Assembly (NCBI GenBank): GCA_022494885.1
Contig: JAGVSM010003431.1
Coordinates: 124,001 to 188,000, forward strand
DNA from: Micrasema longulum
Lineage: Eukaryota > Arthropoda > Insecta > Trichoptera > Brachycentridae
Length of the DNA: 64,000 nt
Direction: 5' to 3'
Positions 1 to 11,172 of this stretch are shown one piece after another. Below the pieces are notes generated by a model, which was given only the letters and a program-made list of their open reading frames with translations, had not been told where the DNA came from and searched no databases. Position 1 is the stretch's first letter; each line of letters begins with the position of its first letter. The position numbers and the translations under genes are program-made.

Positions 1-910
1 ATAATGAAAAATATCGTGTTTGATTTCACGTGTTCATATTTATTCGACGTAAAATCATCAGTGTGGCCAGGAATAAAGCATGCAAAATATTAAAATACCA
101 AAATTAATTACTCTCTAGGGGGTAGAAAAGATTAAGATTGGCACCCCAGGTCATAATCGCTATAAATGCCTAGACTTTAATTTTCAAAAGTTGAAATAAT
201 ATATTTAAATTAACAAATAAAAATACAATATAACAACTAAATACAATTTTTTACATTAATCAAATACATATATTTACATTGATGTTTCCCATCAAAGAAA
301 TAAACAATTCTTGTGTAAATGATGGAGAGTGACGTCTTACATTAGTTTATTTTATTATAATTAATAATATTCTTAAGATAAAATACATAAATTACAAAAA
401 AGATATAAACGATGTTTTTAATCAGTGTTACATAAAGAAGAATTATAGATGTAATGTACGATGATTTCGGTATAATCAAAACATTTTAAAGACTTTATTT
501 TTACAGGTTAACTTAATCTAAACGTTCTTCATGATATAGTTAAAACATAAGCGAAAAATTCCAATAAGATTCATAGACCCTAAAAATACTTTAGTATAAA
601 AGGGGTAATGTTTGGTTAGATAATTGACACTCCCCATTTATCTTTTTAAAAGAAAGATAGCCCTAAAATCGGGATAGTGATGGATGAATGGCTAATAAAT
701 CGTACATCTATCATATAAATTCAGATAAAATTTACGGAGCGAATGGATAAAAATAAAATATTAATGCAATGTCAAATAATTTCCAACCAATTAATTATAG
801 AGAATAAATTATTAAAGATAAATTATTTATTATGCGGATTAAACAATTATTAATTACAAATGATACATAAGTTTTGCCTGTGTCGAGGATGATGAAGAAA
901 ACAGTTGAGT
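1..910. other. AT-rich sequence, nothing recognised
   Basis: Very AT-rich DNA with stop codons in all frames and no tRNA-like head, terminal repeat or polymerase motif that I can see. I assign nothing here. Confidence 0.6.
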
Positions 911-1013
911 GTGAAATAGAACCAGAACCCTGGACGAGTGTTTTTTAACTCGATGGCTGCTCTCAGGTATAAATACTGAATATGGAATTCGAGTGTAGGT
1001 TAGTCCACCTCTT
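911..1013 (+). repeat. Left arm of inverted repeat around a SINE
   Basis: This segment (starting GTGAAATAGAACCAGAACCC) matches, in reverse complement, the segment at 1267-1372. Shared landmarks are the AGAACC run, a GGACGAGTG/AGACGGGTG block, TGGCTGCTCTC and a run near AATTCGAGTG. Identity is roughly 75 percent by eye. A third copy of the outer part lies at 28833-28890 directly upstream of a SINE A copy, so the segment probably belongs to the 5' region of the same SINE superfamily. Confidence 0.6.
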
Positions 1014-1047
1014 TGCAAAGTAGATTCGCCCACAATTTTTGAAATAG

Positions 1048-1266
1048 ATCCCTTTCCGCACCCAGTGGTGCACAGGGAACTGCGTTATCAAACCAAATAA
1101 AGCGTAGTTTGATCATCAGTCCTTTGGTTTAGGTGCCAGTCTAGGAACAATAAAGTATTGAAGTTTGAAAACCTTTAAAATTAATATTTTACGTCCGCCC
1201 TGCCGGAATCGAACCCAGGGCCTCGAGAATGGTAGGTGAACGCGTCAACTACTACAAAACGAGGCG
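1048..1266 (-). repeat. SINE B, full copy, minus strand
   Basis: Read on the minus strand, this begins with a tRNA-like head starting CCGCCTCGTTTTGTAGTAG and containing a B box (GGGTTCGATTCC). It continues into a body containing CCTAGACTGGCACCTAAACC and ends in TGGGTGCGGAAAGGG. The end matches the SINE A consensus, while the middle (CAAACTACGC, TTTGGTTTG) is specific to this subfamily. There is no coding capacity; such elements depend on LINE machinery and internal Pol III promoters. It lies between the two arms of an inverted repeat. Confidence 0.75.
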
Positions 1267-1372
1267 GAATTATCTGCACTCGATTTCCTTATTCAGGACT
1301 TTTGTCCGAGAGCAGCTACCGAGTCCAAAGCACCCGTCTGGGGTTCTAGTTCTATCTTACATATAACCGTAT
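1267..1372 (-). repeat. Right arm of inverted repeat around a SINE
   Basis: This is the reverse-complement partner of 911-1013. On the minus strand it runs directly into the SINE B head, so the order is extension, tRNA head, body, tail, then an inverted copy of the extension. Confidence 0.6.
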
Positions 1373-1884
1373 TCAGAATTAGAAAAACCAAATCAAATAA
1401 TATTCATGCAATGCATATTGCGTTGTTTATTTTAACTCATCAGCGCACTGCTCTCATGCTCATATTAAAAATTGCATTTGCCAAACACGGGTAAAAAGTT
1501 TTACATATATGTCTGAGGATATTCGCTCTACTTATCCTCGCTACTAAATATTATATAACAGGGGTGCTATGGCCGTTGGTGGATGTCGCCATATATCACA
1601 TTTTTGCAACGCTCGTTGATAACGCTCTCATGCATTCGATATTCCGTGATTTGTGGTCGGTTGAACATCGTGTGCCGATATGACTTTTTATCATTTTTGT
1701 AAATGGCAATTTATGGCGCCGCGCCATTACGTATTTATCCTTCCGTATGCAGGCTTAGCAATTACATGATTTATTAATGTACAGGGTGTTTTTTTAAGTG
1801 TGAGCAACTTTAAATTAAATGTAATAATCTAAATTGATGTAATCAAATTTATGTAAAACTCCACAAGAGAAATGGATTTTTGTC
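1373..1884. other. Unassigned sequence
   Basis: Mostly AT-rich single-copy-looking sequence with slightly higher GC at 1560-1740 (for example TGGCGCCGCGCCATTA near 1711). I see no gene or repeat here. Confidence 0.5.
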
Positions 1885-2142
1885 GACCTCGTGGTGTAGT
1901 GGTCAGCGCGTTTGCCTACCACGCAAGATGTCTCGGGTTTGATTCCCGACACGGTTGATATGAAATATTTATTCAAAAGGGTGTTTTTATACTAGAATAT
2001 TTCATAGTCCCTAGACTGGTACCTGAAGCGTAGGACTGATCATCTTACCTTCACGTAACAAAAATGATCAAGATGCACTGCGATTGGTGTATGAATGCAG
2101 TGCCCTGTGTACCGTTATGCGCGGAAAGAGAATGATGATGAA
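1885..2142 (+). repeat. SINE A, full-length copy
   Basis: The tRNA-like head shows an A box in GGTGTAGTGGTCAGCGCG and a B box in GGGTTTGATTCCC; the loop (CTACCAC) resembles tRNA-Gly(GCC), while the 5' half is Asp-like. The body contains TGATATGAAATATTTATT, ATATTTCATAGTCCCTAGAC and GCGTAGGACTGATCATC. The 3' part is a conserved CACCATTAGGTGCGGAAAGG-like segment followed by a short (GAT)n tail. This is the reference copy for the family in this window. Confidence 0.88.
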
Positions 2143-3334
2143 ACAGTTTTTGCTACTGTTCGTATTATTGCAATTTAGTCATGATAAAGAATGACAATAT
2201 CCGACATAAGCCCTCCATGTAAATAGCCAGACTCGCAATGAAAAGGGCGACAAAAGCGTTAGAATTAAATAAAATTAAAATCACTGATTACGAAATTGAA
2301 AAAATTAAATTACTTGATTTTTGACAGTAAAAAGTTTTTTAGTATGAGCGAAATCGATAGGAAGACCCTTGGTCTAACGGTTTTTGAGCGTACAAAGGTG
2401 TGCTTTCACTAAAAGCGTTGAAATGAGTACGTGTTATGTTTGAAATAATAAAAAATAAACGATTATTTTTTGAAAATGATTACCGATCAAAAGTTGTATC
2501 ACGACAAAAAAACACCCGTTTTTTCACACGTAGAAGTTCCACGCGAAAATAATGAATATAGTAAAAATTTAAGTAAAATTATAAAACGAAGTTTGATAGA
2601 TGGAAAAAATAACATTTTGAATAAAACATTTTATACTTATTAATAGATCAAGACAAAATGTCTATATTGTTAGAGTAAAGTTTGGAAAATAACAATCTTA
2701 ACGCTAAAACAACATAAATGATTGAGAAAATTGAGAAACTAATATGTTTCGTTTTCCATTGTCATATATTAGATTAAAAAATTCTTACAGCGATCAAATC
2801 AAAATAACTTACATTATTCGAATATTGCAAAAATCTTGTATTTTATTAACCTACACTTGAACACATAATACATAATGAAAACTATTTTTTTGGCCTTAAA
2901 CTGTTTAAATTTATTCAGAAATATTTATAAAGTTTTTTTATCTTCATTTATATTTCAAAAGCATGATTTATTTCTATACTTAATTAAAACAATTATAATT
3001 TCTGTTTCTTACACATATTTATTAGACCGACATCATTGTCTTGTTATATCATGAAACGATTATTTTTTTTGTACCTGTCTTGTAAAAACCTCCTGGGCAT
3101 ATATAATAAATAAATAATAGGTGTGGAGGATTCCAGATTAAGGGTTCGAAATTTGTTCTCCGCTCTATCATAAATTTATTTCCATTTTCTAGTACAGTTG
3201 TTTTGTGTCTATTTTGAATTTAATTTAAGAATGCAACCATTTTTTGTTCTCCAATTAGATACATGATTTAAAAAGGGTAATTTAAAGAAAACAGTACATT
3301 TCATTTGTGATTTTAAAAAAAAATGTATTTACCT
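2143..3334. other. AT-rich stretch with one tRNA-like fragment
   Basis: No coding region is visible. At about 3120-3230 a segment with GGGTTCGAAATTTGTTCTCC could be the remnant of a SINE head, but the rest of the element cannot be traced. CTCCTGGGCAT near 3092 weakly resembles one end of SINE C. Confidence 0.4.
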
Positions 3335-3335
3335 T

Positions 3336-3360
3336 AGAGTATATATATATATATACTCTC
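3336..3360. repeat. Perfect AT palindrome
   Basis: A (TA)n core is flanked by GAG and CTC, giving a self-complementary block of about 24 bp able to form a cruciform. It is probably a microsatellite with symmetric flanks. Confidence 0.7.
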
Positions 3361-4240
3361 AGGTATTTACATTCTTATGAACAATCATAGCTCGTTTCAA
3401 AATTTAGATAAAAAGGAGTTTGAGAAATCGTATCATATTCAGCAATCCGATCGCTTATATTCATTGTTTATTTTCAATGAACAGTTGTGGAAGGTGAATT
3501 GAACCCTAAATAATTATAACTATGAAAATATTTTCAATTTATTATACTCGTGTACAGGATGAAAGGGATCTTTCCGCTTTACGGGCTTGTTGGTACTTAA
3601 CTTAAGTTAAGTGAGAAATAAGTTTTATCTTTATTTTATAGACAGTCCAGTTAACAACACACGGTTTTATAAAAAAACGTCCACGGCTAAAATGTGTACA
3701 GGCTCTGTGCTCTAAATCTAAGCGATTGGATAAATAGAAAAAAGCCGGACAGTAAAACTCATGAAATACTGTTAGTACGGCATTATATTGTAAGGACTGC
3801 GCAATCAAATCTAGCGTAGTCCAGACTGTATAGATTTTTCCAATTTCCCGAGAATCGGGTATCGAGTGAGTATTGTGCCGTGAGTTGATGGACCCTTTCT
3901 GAAAACGGTTCTCTCTATTGAGCTATCCGAGGTATCAGTTGGGATTAGTAAAGATTTTGAAGCTCTCTCGAGATGGAGTGGTCAGACTTACAATGCTGAA
4001 CCAAAACTAACTTCTAAGATGCTTTTAGGTTTTTTTCCTAACTCTTTTTTATACGGAGGTAATGGTAAAAATGCTAGTAAGAGACCATATCCCATCCAAC
4101 CAAAGCATTAAAATAACGGCTTATGGTTACTTAAAAAAATCATTCCTAGAGATAAAATGTTTCATTCTTTAAGTCACCAAAATTTTACCCGTATCTTTAA
4201 TTAATTACTGGTTTATACTTTCATCTCGTCTTTAATCCGT
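3361..4240. other. Unassigned sequence
   Basis: No gene or dispersed family is recognised. The 68-codon minus-strand frame at 3602-3808 has no recognisable motif and looks like chance. Confidence 0.45.
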
Positions 4241-4496
4241 CGGCCTCATCGTGTAATGGTCGGCGCGTTTGCCTGATATGCGAGAGGTCTCGGGTTCGAT
4301 TCCCGACATGGTTGATATGAAATATTTATTAAAAGAGGTGTTTTCAAACTGAAATATTTCATGGTCAATAATGGAACCTGAAGCGTTAGACTGATCATCT
4401 TACTTTTATGTAACAAAAATGATTAAGATGCGCTGCAATTGGTGTACCAATGCAGTGCCCTATGCACCATTAGGTGCGGAAAGGGGATGATGATGA
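4241..4496 (+). repeat. SINE A, full-length copy
   Basis: Same layout as the copy at 1885: head CGGCCTCATCGTGTAATGG, B box GGGTTCGATTCCC, body with GATATGAAATATTTATT, and an end of CACCATTAGGTGCGGAAAGG followed by GATGATGAT. Confidence 0.88.
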
Positions 4497-5019
4497 CACT
4501 TTCGTCCAAGGAACTGCATTGGTTCACATATATATCGATAAAGATCAAGGCAAGATGACCAGTTATACAATTATTAGAAATATCATCCAGATAACCATGT
4601 GTTTGTTAGCCCAAGAGAACATATGAGATAATTATTGTCAGAAAGAGCCTTTAATTTTAAAACGCTGTTTTGCGGATTTAAAATACCGAGAAAAAATATT
4701 TCATTTGAAAAGTTTTAGTTTAAGGCAAAACAAACAAGTTTTTGTGAAAAACGTTTTAATTAAATAATAATTTATTTTTGGAAGTATCTAGTCAATTATT
4801 TGTCAGAAGTAATCCTGGTCATTGCTTTACAGCGGAGTTACCCGTGTTAGGAAACTATCTCTTAACGCCAAGGTCGTTTTTTACTTAGGGTATTTTTCAA
4901 AGAGTTCGTGCTCTAAACCCTTTGTCCCGTCCAGCGACTGAGGACCGTCTGTAAGTGATGTTTAGTGAGTCCGAACCTAGTGAGGGAACTACAGACTAGA
5001 ATAGCGATTGCCAAACGTA
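4497..5019. other. Unassigned sequence
   Basis: AT-rich up to about 4800, then closer to 45 percent GC at 4800-4990. No open frame or family is recognised. Confidence 0.4.
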
Positions 5020-5235
5020 GAAACGCGGACAAGGGCAAATAGTGGGTCAAACTCGTGCAAAAAGAGGTGCCCAAGAGCGAAAAAGGAGGCGCAGATGAGA
5101 ACAGAGGCGGGCGTTAACAATTGCACATGAGACACGGATTGGTGCAAAAGGAGGCTCAGACGACTGCACAAAACGCGCAGATTAGCGCAACAGGGAGGCG
5201 CGGATTAGTGCAAAATGGGACGCGGACAAGACAAA
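5020..5235. repeat. Degenerate GC-rich minisatellite, unit about 22 bp
   Basis: Imperfect units of the type GAGGCGCGGATTAGTGCAAAA recur with starts near 5131, 5151, 5173, 5195 and 5218; more diverged ones extend left to about 5020. The block is much richer in G and C than its surroundings. The 60-codon minus-strand frame over it is a by-product of the repeat. Confidence 0.65.
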
Positions 5236-5444
5236 AATGTATTATTAGTAAAATATACAACATTACTGTAATTAAATAAAAAAATTGTGAAAATATTTTT
5301 TATTAATTGAACATGGTAGGTATTTTCCATTTTGGATCTTCCGTGTTGAGGTACTAAACTTTCCGGATTTACACAAAAATTAAATAAATTATTCTTTAAA
5401 GTTTAAAATACGTTTCGTAAAAGATTTTCCTAGAAAATATTAAT

Positions 5445-5690
5445 TTCTTCTTCATAGGGTACGACGGCAAGGTAGAGATTTTTTTCTGAGGAATAACCCG
5501 TTAAGTCCTATTTTAGAGGTTTGTCAGCAGTTAGGAAGGCGAAGGTATGGAAGGAAGTTGTAAAAAATAAACCACAATACCCATCTATTGAGAAAATTGT
5601 TGATTTTTTTTCTCGTAACTGGGAATCGAATACTCGATGCTAGTTTCACAGTTGGTTATTTAACCCACTACGCTACGGCATCTGGCTATG
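5445..5690 (-). repeat. SINE C copy, minus strand
   Basis: The right end, read on the minus strand, is tRNA-like (GTAGCGTAGTGGGTTAAATA, then GAATCGAATACTCG as the B-box region on the plus strand). The rest aligns with 9476-9715 through shared AATAACC-GTTAAG/GCTAAG, TATTTTAGAG, GGTATGGAAGGAA/AGTATGAAAGAAA and ACCACAATACCC/ATCACAATCCCC blocks. The two copies define the family in this window. Confidence 0.6.
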
Positions 5691-8600
5691 ATAATGGCAG
5701 TTTTTATTTGAGTAATGATTTGGAGCTATGGAGGAAACCGTCAAGTTTTATAGCTAGACGATAATTCTTATGTCAGTTTTCATTTTTTCTTTGCAATTTG
5801 ATTTGAACTATTTCATATTTTTATCTCAGCAAAAATGTTCGATGAATTTATACTAAAATATAAAAGTATTACGTTTTTATTATTATTTTAAAAATAAAAT
5901 ACATGAAAGACGGGTGCCACGGCAAAATACTTAAAGGGGACGTATTAACGGGTTTGCAAAGTTTGGAAACCATTGTAGTATAAAATAGAATACTAAGCGC
6001 AGTAGACCGCGCTTCGCCCAATAAAAAGTGGCCGAGCTTTGGGTACAAAATCTCTTTTTTCTTTCTCAATCTCACTCCCCGTGCTACTGTTTAGAAGAAG
6101 CGTCGTTATATGTTCGACCTTTTAGAAAAATCGCACTGGTAAACAAGTAATTTTCGAACTCAAGAGACTATAACAAGCTTTATTATTTTTATGTTCGTTA
6201 CAAGTTTTCCTTAGAAAATTGGATTCTCTTTCTGGGAGGCACTTTATGAAGAAGTTATCTTAAAAATACAGTAACAGTTTATTATTGGAAAACAGAAAAA
6301 AATATCTACATGGCATCGTAATTTATTGAATTACTGGAAAAACTACTTCAGAAAACCACTATACTATATACAAACAACTTTATTTATAAGGACTGTTTTT
6401 CTTTATTCTTTGTTTTCGACAGTTCTTAAAAAAAATTGACCATTCAGTAAATAGACAAAAATATAAATAAGTTAAGGACTTTATCCTGATCTTGGATTAT
6501 TCACAGTTTTTACTTTTACAAATGCTCAAAATATTATGCACGTTCTAAAACTATACATAACGTTTGTACATACCGGTATACTTACATTTACATCTCTACA
6601 ATAATTTATTCACCCATCGCCTTTAATCCCCCCGCACCCGCACCCACACCCACACCCCCACACACACACACACATTTATACTTATCGCTTTTAAAAATTA
6701 CTAGTTTTTTTTTTACCTGTGTTGTATCAATTTTTATCGTTTTAAACTATACAAACGCTAACGCGACAAACTAATAAATATGGTTAATTGTTGTGGTGAA
6801 TATTTTGCAAAAAAACGGGTACCTACCATCCAGGTAATGAATTTTCTATTTTATAGTGAATACTAGAAAACGCAAAACTTCCTTACCTAATAACTATTTA
6901 TTATATTTTCATTTAGCTAATAATGTTCTGTAAGCTTCAACTGCATACAACTTTAAAAGCGCAATACTTTTACAATGCTCCCTAAAATGCTTCGTGGAAC
7001 GACTTCTCTTTGTATCCACGCGGTTTCAAATAGAAGATTAAAAAGATTTGAAAGTTGTTACTGACCCACAACATATTCACATTTTATCCTTCGTAATAAC
7101 CACCGCACGGAACAATAATAATTATAGAAACAATAAAATACTTAGGGAAATTTTTAATGCCAAACATTTTTCGTAGTAGTAAAATAGTTTCTTATTTAAA
7201 AATAAAGATTTTAATACCATATAAAAAATTCTGATATTAATAATCGATAATTTAAACAAATTTGATTTTAAATTTGGGTTTTCTCGAATTTTGTACGAAT
7301 TACTAAAATATTAAGAGAGAAAAAAACAATCACAGGAGCATAACATGCTAAATGTTTAAAAATAACAGGTTTACATAAAAATTTTAAAAACACCAAAAAA
7401 AAATGTTTTTTTTCAGGACCGACGTTTTCTGTTAAAAGATTGAAAGTTTTTTTTCAACATTTTATTTTTTTATTTATACTATGTACATATTAAAAACATT
7501 TGATATTTTATGATATTTGCATACATTATTTTCCTTTAGAGCAAATTCTCATGAGTTTTGAGTTTTAGCTTATTCTAAGAGCACAGTTTATTATTTTATT
7601 TATACTGGACAAACAAATATTATATAAGACATGGGACCCTTTCTTATTAAATAAACCTAACTTATTGGTTTTGAGGGAAATATACATATTATTTTGTACA
7701 TTTAAACCTAGGTAACACGAATTCGCATTGTAAATAAACAATTACGCGGTTTGTGTATTGTGTTGATTCTGATTACCCCCAATATCCAATAAGGGTTGAA
7801 TTTATTTTAATGGTTTAAAGTAAAGAATATTATAATTGGATTTACAGTTTATTTGAAAATTTTATTAAGAAAATCAGAAAATAAGGGGATAGGGAATAAC
7901 TTTGAAAATTGAATTTTGAATTTGTGAAACAGACCATAAGCCTTAAAAATAACTAGTATTTTATATTCTATTTCAGAAGATTTTAATCTTTTTCTATAGT
8001 CTGTTAAGTCAATTAAGCCCTACAGTAAATAAGATACAAAAATTGTTTTTTGCGCGTGGTAAAAACTAGAGTATTAAATATTTAGGCAAAGTTTCCTGAA
8101 AATGTACGAAAAAAATTAAAAAATTAAAATAAAAACGAACTACTTTGAACGACGTCACTACTTCATATACATCAACCAATGATACAAAAGTTGTGATAGA
8201 TATTCGGTTCACTTACCGTCAACGGACCAATTGGCAGAACTGAGAGATCATAAACGGAAGAGAACCTCTGACGTCACATGCGGAGTATAAAATAAATAAT
8301 ACACCGACACTCTGGAACGTACCTGTGGGCCAGTGGAGTGGCTACATCCATAAATAAAAATAACATTATGTTGCATAAATATTTTTATTAGTAAACTATG
8401 AATTTGTATTTTATATTGAATTAAATAAATAAATGAAATAATTAAATAAATAAATACAAATCTTTAAAAAATTATACCGCTGATATTATCAGATATCGTA
8501 TTAACGATACATAAACATACTATTTTAGCTTGGTTTAGTAGTCTATTAATAAATAAAAAAATAAAAAACAACCACTGAACTTCCTTTTTTTGAGTATACA

Positions 8601-8719
8601 GACAGGTACTTACAGAGCATATGACCCGAAATTTGCTAGCTTGTTTATAAAGACATTAAAGTTTTCTTCTCACTAAAGTTTTTAATATCTGTTGAATCGG
8701 TCAATAGAAAGTTTTTCAT
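5691..8719. other. Long AT-rich stretch without recognised gene
   Basis: Contents noted: a C/A-rich microsatellite at about 6635-6675 (CCCGCACCCGCACCC grading into CA repeats) and many A- or T-runs. At 8200-8340 there is a less AT-rich patch with a CRE-like TGACGTCA (about 8270) and, on the minus strand, CCACAG|GTACGTT, which resembles a splice donor. No reading frame supports an exon there. Confidence 0.4.
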
Positions 8720-8801
8720 TTGCAAAAAGATTTTGAGTACATAATTTGTTTCAGTATACATTTCAGAATAAATGTTCTAATATTTATTCCTCTTTTTTCA
8801 G

Positions 8802-8969
8802 GTTCGTATAATCTCCTTCTCTCGTGTCCTTGGCAGGGCAGAAGACGAAACGCCGAGGGTAGGGCAGGGTCGCCCTGCGGCGGGACGGAGGGGGTGTCTA
8901 TGGGTTAAGGGTGGTTAATAAATTGAGGCGATTCCTCCACCCGACAGCTGTTTCACCAGTTTACATCAG
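8802..8969 (+). other. Candidate host exon (unverified)
   Basis: A strong acceptor-like tract (TATTTATTCCTCTTTTTTCAG) ends at 8801 and a second (TCCTTCTCTCGTGTCCTTGGCAG) at 8836. A donor-like CAG|GTACGC follows at 8969. The enclosed sequence is markedly GC-rich. From 8802 one frame stays open for 38 codons and stops at 8916, and that stop overlaps an AATAAA hexamer at 8917-8922. It could therefore be a terminal coding exon, an internal 5' UTR exon or chance. I recognise no protein similarity. Confidence 0.25.
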
Positions 8970-9475
8970 GTACGCTAGGCTCCAGTTAATTTGTCTGTAA
9001 CATTCCTCAAATGTGGTTGGCTCGAGTGCCCTGAAAGATAACCTAGCTTCAGTAGGTCGCATTTTGATCCCAGTGATATTCATGAAATGAACAATCATTT
9101 AAATTCTAATCTTGTTATTTGAATCCACAATCAATTTTTTAAAACATGTAAAGTAAACAGAAGAGTTAAATGATTTTAAACGCATGACGTATAAAGTATT
9201 TATGAGGCTTTTCATTTCATTCAAAAATATATATGTTCCGCGTAAATAGTTCTGAAAACTGTTTTTTTTAATCTGACTAAAAACTGAATTGAAAACTTAA
9301 TTAAGTATTTTTTTATTTATAATGTATTTTCAATTTATTATCTTGGAATAACGAAATGTGTAAGCAGGTTGATACAAACTGTTTTTTAATTTATGACTTC
9401 CTTTCCATTCAAGATAATTTTTATTATTTATTTAGTTATTATTTAACGTTTTATATTCATTTTTAAAAAAAAAAT
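8970..9475. other. AT-rich sequence, nothing recognised
   Basis: No coding, RNA or repeat feature is recognised. Confidence 0.5.
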
Positions 9476-9715
9476 ATGAATACCTCACTAGGCACAACCC
9501 TTATTATTACCTTATTTTATTTTTTTGTAAACGAATAACCTGCTAAGCTTCTATTTTAGAGACATGTGAGAAGATGAAAAGGAGAGAGTATGAAAGAAAT
9601 TTATGAAAAATACATCACAATCCCCAGATCAATTATGAAAAAAATATTTATTGGATTTCATTCTTGCAGTTGTCGGGAATCGAACCCGCGACGCCAGTTT
9701 CTCAATTAGCCTTTT
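9476..9715 (-). repeat. SINE C copy, minus strand
   Basis: On the plus strand the right part reads TGTCGGGAATCGAACCCGCG, the complement of a tRNA B-box region. The left part aligns with 5445-5690. The left tip (TACCTCACTAGGCACAACC) is shared with a short fragment at 57531-57580, which suggests it is the 3' terminus of the element. Confidence 0.62.
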
Positions 9716-10904
9716 AGAGTAATAAAAAAATTAATCATTACGTTATAATGATCAGTATTATTAAAGTGTCCAGTCACCCCTTTCTACGGTATGTAGTGTC
9801 CGAAAAAAATAATCGTTTGCAATATATTATGTTCTACACATATATTTTCTATACAAATATACTAGGACACAAATGTACACATTGATAGGTATTTGTATAC
9901 ACCTTTAAGCCAATTGTAAAATTGTAAAATGCATACCTTAAAATTGGCTTATTTACGTGGTGGGACAGTTATTTTCAAAAAAAAAAAACGGCGAAAAATA
10001 CGGATATTCCCTAATTTTTGATCAAGCCTACGACTAAACATTATTGGTTTTTACGATTACACGTGTAGCGTGAAATGAATTAAAAATGCGTGGTATTAAT
10101 ATGCATATGTGGCATTATACCTATCTTTTCCTTTCTTTAATATTAAAATGTCATTGAAATAAAATTAGAACAAATTCAGTCCTCTCGGCTTTCCATTTCT
10201 TATTATTTGTTTATTTCTTTGCTTTAAATTTTTCATTGAACTTTGCAAACTTTGAAAGCAATTTACTTCGGAACTTCGTTAAAACGTCAAGCTTAAAATA
10301 ACACGGCAAGTTGAACGAATAATTCAGCACAATAAGTAGAACAACTAGGGTATTAAACTATCGTAAGTAACCAAAACAGATACTATAAATATATTTTGAA
10401 ATACATTAGCGAAATACGGAGATAGGTTTGAGGTACTCTTTCACTAAAGTAAGAAATATTTTAAAACGCCACGGCAAGCTGTGAATCAAAACTTGCAATA
10501 ACTTGCAATATACATTTCTATGAAGACAGGCGACTCTGGCGTTTTTAAATATTCCCAAAGTTTGATTGAATTACATTAAAAATGAAGTTACTTTAAAGTG
10601 ATTATACATTGAGAGTACATATAATATGACCTTTTTTATTTGAAATGTATGTGTTTTTCTTAAAACGTCTGTAACATGCGCACGGAGCATAACAGAAAAG
10701 GAATTTTCATGTGTTTTTGCGTAAGTTCTTGCATTTATTTTTCATGAGATTTCAATCGTTGGATTTACCCAACTATCGGTATAGAATGAATATTTCAATC
10801 AGCAGTAATATTGCTTCTGTTGGAATAATGGGAAGTGATGTTCTTAAAATCTGACCGTTAATCGTACTTTTATGTAGGATTATACTTTACGGACGAAATG
10901 GCGG
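9716..10904. other. AT-rich sequence, nothing recognised
   Basis: No coding frame or known family is seen. A direct duplication of ACTTGCAATA occurs at about 10491-10510. Confidence 0.5.
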
Positions 10905-11172
10905 TGCATTAAAACCGATGTTCGCGATGCGCAAAGCGGGTACGTTGCACGTACATACACACGAGTATGTACATCAACATGACGTAGGAGCTAACGTGAC
11001 AGTCAGACGTGTGTGTTATTAGAGATATGTCGGGTCGTCGGGCGTAGCGGGTACCCGCGTACCCCGCGCTGACGGCGCGGCGCCGGCGAGCGGACGAGCC
11101 GGGTACGGGCCGGGTTCGGGCCGGGCGCGGGCGGAACAGGGACGCGTGACAGCCGACCCTGGCCGGTACGTG
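10905..11172. promoter_or_regulatory. CpG-rich island
   Basis: An abrupt rise from strongly AT-rich to roughly 60-75 percent GC with many CpG dinucleotides, peaking at 11030-11150 (for example GACGGCGCGGCGCCGGCGAG). An 89-codon minus-strand frame spans it, but its Arg/Pro/Ala-rich content is what any GC-rich sequence gives. On the plus strand a donor-like CCG|GTACGTGA closes the island near 11166. A promoter or 5' exon of a host gene is the simplest explanation, but strand and gene are unknown. Confidence 0.4.

Noticed and set aside
1885..1950. tRNA gene at the SINE A head
   Set aside because: The A and B boxes are present, but the acceptor ends do not pair and the sequence runs directly into the conserved SINE body in every copy, so these are SINE promoters, not tRNA genes.
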